A stretch of DNA of 64,000 nt from JAJNBD01 sp964471475 (GTDB lineage: Bacteria > Pseudomonadota > Gammaproteobacteria > CAISUE01), in assembly GCA_964471475.1 (NCBI GenBank), contig CAYYFQ010000007.1, positions 19,855-83,854 on the forward strand, read 5' to 3'. The position numbers and the translations under genes are program-made. This document shows, one piece after another, positions 61,145 to 64,000 of the stretch (positions are counted from its first letter, which is position 1; the number at the start of each line of letters is the position of its first letter). The notes beneath the pieces were generated by a model. It was given only the letters and a program-made list of their open reading frames with translations. It was not told where the DNA came from and did not search any database.

Positions 61145-62827
61145 ATGTTTTTAGTAAAACGAAATTTGGAACGTAGTGCCGAAGCAGATGGGAAAGTTTA
61201 TGATTTGCTGCCTGTAGAGGGTTTTATTAAATATTTTAAGCACATAATGCTACAAAGGCACGAACCAAGTGAGCCACCCAAAAAAGTTGCTACCCCTGCC
61301 GCGCCAAGCGATCCACTTGTAGAAGCAATAGAAGCAACTCGAAAATTCTTGCCCTCTTTTACTGTACCAAGAGGTTTTACCGTACTAAGTGGCTTACCCC
61401 TACCGGAAGTAGGCGTCGCCGCGGCCAAGGTGATAGTTCCTGACTTTTCTGGAGGAACAGCAACGCAAGAAGTTCGTCGTTCTCTTTCTCCTGTTTTTGA
61501 GACTTTTCACCGGGTTTTTCAGGTGGAAGAAGCTACGCAGTTCTCCGTGCAAATACCCACCCCCTCACAAGCGCAGATCAATACTTATGCCGGAGCGCTT
61601 GCCTACCTGCAACAGTTGAATCAAGTGCTTCGAAGCATACAGGCTCAAATACAACAGCAGAAACATCTTATACAAAATGCACAAGAAAGACTTAGAGCTC
61701 TCGATGTCGCAGGGTTTATATCAAATCAACAGAGAAAATTAAAACAAGAAAGCGCAAGTCACCACGGGATAGTTAACGATGATGTATTTGATCAAAATAG
61801 TTTAGATGCTTTAGAAACCTACGTGAGACACTTGGATACAAGTGCTGCAACAACAATTGGAGTGTCAGCAAGTTTTGTATGGATTCCAAATCCAGTTACT
61901 ATGATTCCATTGTCGATAGCGATACATGCGTGTAGAAAAGATCGCTGGCTGTTTGAAGCAGTGCTGAACAACATTCGTCATTTTAGAAACGAACAAATCG
62001 GGGCAACAAGGGCATATTCACAAGCATCAACACATCTAGATCGTCTACAATGTCAGGAAAAGGAAGCGACTAAAAAAAGAGATGCCTGGATCATGCACCT
62101 TGAGTATTGCCGCCTTTACGAAGCTTTACAGGCAGCAGAAAGCCAATATAAAACCCAGATGCAGCAACAGTTGCCTGTAAAAATTCCTTATGCTGTTTCT
62201 GTCCATCAAAAATCCTATGACCTTGGTGCTCTTTATAAAGATGCTATTGCTTTACGTAACCAAAGAGAATCCAAAGTAGGAGAATTCGAAATAGCGCTTG
62301 ATGCCCGTATTGATTGCGCTTTATTACTGTATAGAATGGCTGAGTTCTATGGAAAAATATTATTTGACGCCAATCAAACAGCGCACGGCGATTGGCTGCC
62401 TGCTCTTCAATGGATGAGGACTATTGATACGCTCCTAATGGCGTTACTCACTGCAGATTTAAAAAACATCAGCAAAACGCATTCAATCGCTATTGTGATG
62501 AATCATGTGGCACAAGATATTATAGATTACTCTGCTGGAAGAATGAGCTTTCCAAATGTTTTATCTAATTTAGTGAGTAATTTGGTACTTATTAAACAAC
62601 ATCATCGCTATATTCAGAGCGATTTTTCGACTGCTTTGGCTGTGTTTAATGTCCCTTATTTAGCGCAAGAATACCTTCAATTGCAGCAATCTATTCAATC
62701 GAATATTCCTGCGCAATCTGCAGCACAAGGTCGCTTTCCTCCACGAATGGGGCCGAGGAGAAATACTGCAGCTTCCTCTGGTGCAACGAGTGCTGCTGCT
62801 CCTGTGCAGCCAAGCGCAAGACCGTAA
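61145..62827 (+). CDS. Unknown 560-residue protein, possible secreted effector
   Basis: The ATG at 61145 is preferred to a TTG at 61106. No family is recognised. The N-terminal 120 residues are Pro/Ala-rich, followed by a coiled-coil part near residues 165-200 (QQLNQVLRSIQAQIQQQKHL). One hydrophobic stretch at about 238-258 (IGVSASFVWIPNPVTMIPLSI) is followed by helices, and the Ala/Pro/Ser-rich tail ends in AAPVQPSARP. There is no signal peptide. It lies 15 bases before the patatin gene, so both are translated together. In Legionellales such pairs are often translocated effectors. Confidence 0.72.
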   Translation: MFLVKRNLERSAEADGKVYDLLPVEGFIKYFKHIMLQRHEPSEPPKKVATPAAPSDPLVEAIEATRKFLPSFTVPRGFTVLSGLPLPEVGVAAAKVIVPDFSGGTATQEVRRSLSPVFETFHRVFQVEEATQFSVQIPTPSQAQINTYAGALAYLQQLNQVLRSIQAQIQQQKHLIQNAQERLRALDVAGFISNQQRKLKQESASHHGIVNDDVFDQNSLDALETYVRHLDTSAATTIGVSASFVWIPNPVTMIPLSIAIHACRKDRWLFEAVLNNIRHFRNEQIGATRAYSQASTHLDRLQCQEKEATKKRDAWIMHLEYCRLYEALQAAESQYKTQMQQQLPVKIPYAVSVHQKSYDLGALYKDAIALRNQRESKVGEFEIALDARIDCALLLYRMAEFYGKILFDANQTAHGDWLPALQWMRTIDTLLMALLTADLKNISKTHSIAIVMNHVAQDIIDYSAGRMSFPNVLSNLVSNLVLIKQHHRYIQSDFSTALAVFNVPYLAQEYLQLQQSIQSNIPAQSAAQGRFPPRMGPRRNTAASSGATSAAAPVQPSARP

Positions 62828-62842
62828 TTGAGGAGAAAACTT

Positions 62843-63898
62843 ATGTTTAATCCTTTTGCAGCCATGGGAGCAGCGCTAAAAGCGAGTGAAGGTGCTGTAG
62901 AAAAGCATTTACAGCAGGGTGCACTACTTGCTCAAAAAGCTCCAGCCCCTCAAGAAAACGCTGAAGAAATGCGCGAAGTTTATTTACTTTCTCTTGGTGG
63001 GGGAGGAATTAGAGGACTTATTGCTTGCGAAGTTTTAATCGCACTAGAAAAGATGGGCGTAACCATTGCAAAACATTTTAAAATTATTGCGGGCACTTCT
63101 GTTGGAGGAATTGAAGCGCTCGCACTTAATGTTCCTTTACCACAAGATGCGAAAATCCCTCGTTATACTGCTACTGATATTAAGGGCTTATTTGTCACAC
63201 ACGGAGAAAGCATTTTTGCAACAAATTGTTTTAACATCTTTGCTTTATTTGGTCCTCACCATGAAGCAAGTGTATTAGAGGATGTTTTGTTAAAATATTT
63301 TGGAGATTATGAATTAAGAAATGCAGTCGGACATGTCGCCGTAACGACGGTAAGTAATGAAGCTTGGCGCCCTCGGACATTCGACAGTTATTTGGCAAAA
63401 AAAGAAAAAACAGCGGCCAGTCACAATTTTAAAATGTGGCGATTGGCTCGTGCAACTTCGGCGGCGCCTACCTTTTTTGCTCAAATGCCACTTGACGGTT
63501 CTGAGTTAGTAGATGGAGGGCTGGTACAAAATTATCCAGTCAGTTTATTATTTGATACGGCGAAATTGCATCATCCCGGTAAGCCATTACGAATGCTTAG
63601 CATTGGCACCGGTTTTTTTGATCGAACGGTTGGTTTACCATCTGGGGCTTTCTACTCACTTAAATGGGCAAAAGTAATTGCAGATGCAACAATGACGCCA
63701 CATAAATTTCTTGATAGAGACCGTATGGTTGGAGAACTCGGTGAGAATTTTTTTGAATTGGAGCCTGTTTTTGACCGTGAAGTCGCCATGAATGATGCCT
63801 CATCCTCAGCAATTGAATTTTTAGAGCATACTGGACAAGAACTTGTTGAGAAGAATCATGAAAAACTTGAAAGTTGGGCTAGAAGAATGACGTTATGA
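62843..63898 (+). CDS. Patatin-like phospholipase
   Basis: The start at 62843 has GAGGAG upstream. The 351-residue enzyme has the oxyanion loop GGGGIRG (52-58), the nucleophile elbow GTSVGG with Ser86, and the catalytic Asp of the DGG motif (Asp224). Patatin enzymes hydrolyse membrane phospholipids; Legionella VipD-type effectors use this fold inside host cells. There is no signal peptide, so export would need a type IV signal not readable here. It is coupled to the unknown gene before it. Confidence 0.93.
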   Translation: MFNPFAAMGAALKASEGAVEKHLQQGALLAQKAPAPQENAEEMREVYLLSLGGGGIRGLIACEVLIALEKMGVTIAKHFKIIAGTSVGGIEALALNVPLPQDAKIPRYTATDIKGLFVTHGESIFATNCFNIFALFGPHHEASVLEDVLLKYFGDYELRNAVGHVAVTTVSNEAWRPRTFDSYLAKKEKTAASHNFKMWRLARATSAAPTFFAQMPLDGSELVDGGLVQNYPVSLLFDTAKLHHPGKPLRMLSIGTGFFDRTVGLPSGAFYSLKWAKVIADATMTPHKFLDRDRMVGELGENFFELEPVFDREVAMNDASSSAIEFLEHTGQELVEKNHEKLESWARRMTL

Positions 63899-64000
63899 TA
63901 ACTCTAAAAAACATTTTGGAATTATCTTTTAAATAATTTCTATAGCGCTCGCCTTTGAAGATGCGAACTATGCAGGTAGCTTAGAGACAGCACGATCGGT

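Noticed and set aside
1..64000. CRISPR arrays, tRNA, rRNA and canonical parS (TGTTTCACGTGAAACA)
   Set aside because: None was found on reading. The repeated units present are iterons, palindromes or operator-like dyads.

Overview
The window looks like part of a large conjugative plasmid from a low-GC gammaproteobacterium. It has a nearly complete F-type type IV secretion operon, a TrfA-type replication origin with iterons, ParA/ParB partition genes and two KfrA-like plasmid proteins. Tandem CsrA paralogues in front of the F-type tra genes, together with a patatin-type phospholipase, an ElbB-like protein and MHS transporters, point to the order Legionellales (Legionella or Coxiella relatives). 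That placement is inferred from gene content and has not been tested by database search. No rRNA, tRNA or CRISPR array was seen.

Layout. 1-17.6 kb: minus-strand F-type transfer operon, read from right to left as lipoprotein, traA, L, E, K, B, V, C, trbI, traW, U, trbC, traN, F, H, G and then traD, which runs off the left edge. A small plus-strand membrane protein gene sits between traG and traD, where F carries its entry-exclusion genes. 17.6-19.6 kb: control block with three small CsrA-family proteins and a receiver-like protein, then a long intergenic region with a perfect 21-bp operator and a divergent HTH regulator. 20-28.4 kb: cargo (SAM methyltransferase, MATE exporter, a LexA-like repressor lacking its protease residues, YhhQ-type transporter, nitrilase-superfamily amidase, MHS transporter, ElbB). 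28.5-34.6 kb: parA-parB-trfA-parB operon, a 1.4-kb origin region with four iterons, DnaA boxes and nested GGCGCGCC palindromes, then kfrA.

34.8-43 kb: lipoprotein, AbiEi/AbiEii toxin-antitoxin pair, several small plasmid-type genes, a lytic transglycosylase, a small RHH-like protein and a 130-bp nested inverted repeat, which is my best candidate for oriT. Right of it lies a probable leading region: DNA adenine methylase, RHH protein, and a protein with two zinc ribbons and a HEPN-type motif. 43.3-49 kb: an overlapping operon of P-loop NTPase, tyrosine recombinase and GIY-YIG nuclease, an ATPase gene framed by two palindromic repeats, and a second kfrA-like gene.

49-57 kb: a minus-strand series with an adenylation enzyme, an FAD oxidoreductase, a hybrid histidine kinase, a Tus-like terminator protein preceded by a 21-bp inverted repeat, an unknown helical protein and a DUF167 protein. 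57.3-61 kb: Tn3-family transposase and resolvase with a res-like site. 61.1-63.9 kb: a translationally coupled pair encoding an unknown coiled-coil protein and a patatin-like phospholipase, plausible host-directed effectors. The genes together describe a self-transmissible replicon with its own replication, partition, stability, transfer control and anti-restriction functions plus accessory cargo. The relaxase gene is not in the window and probably lies left of traD.
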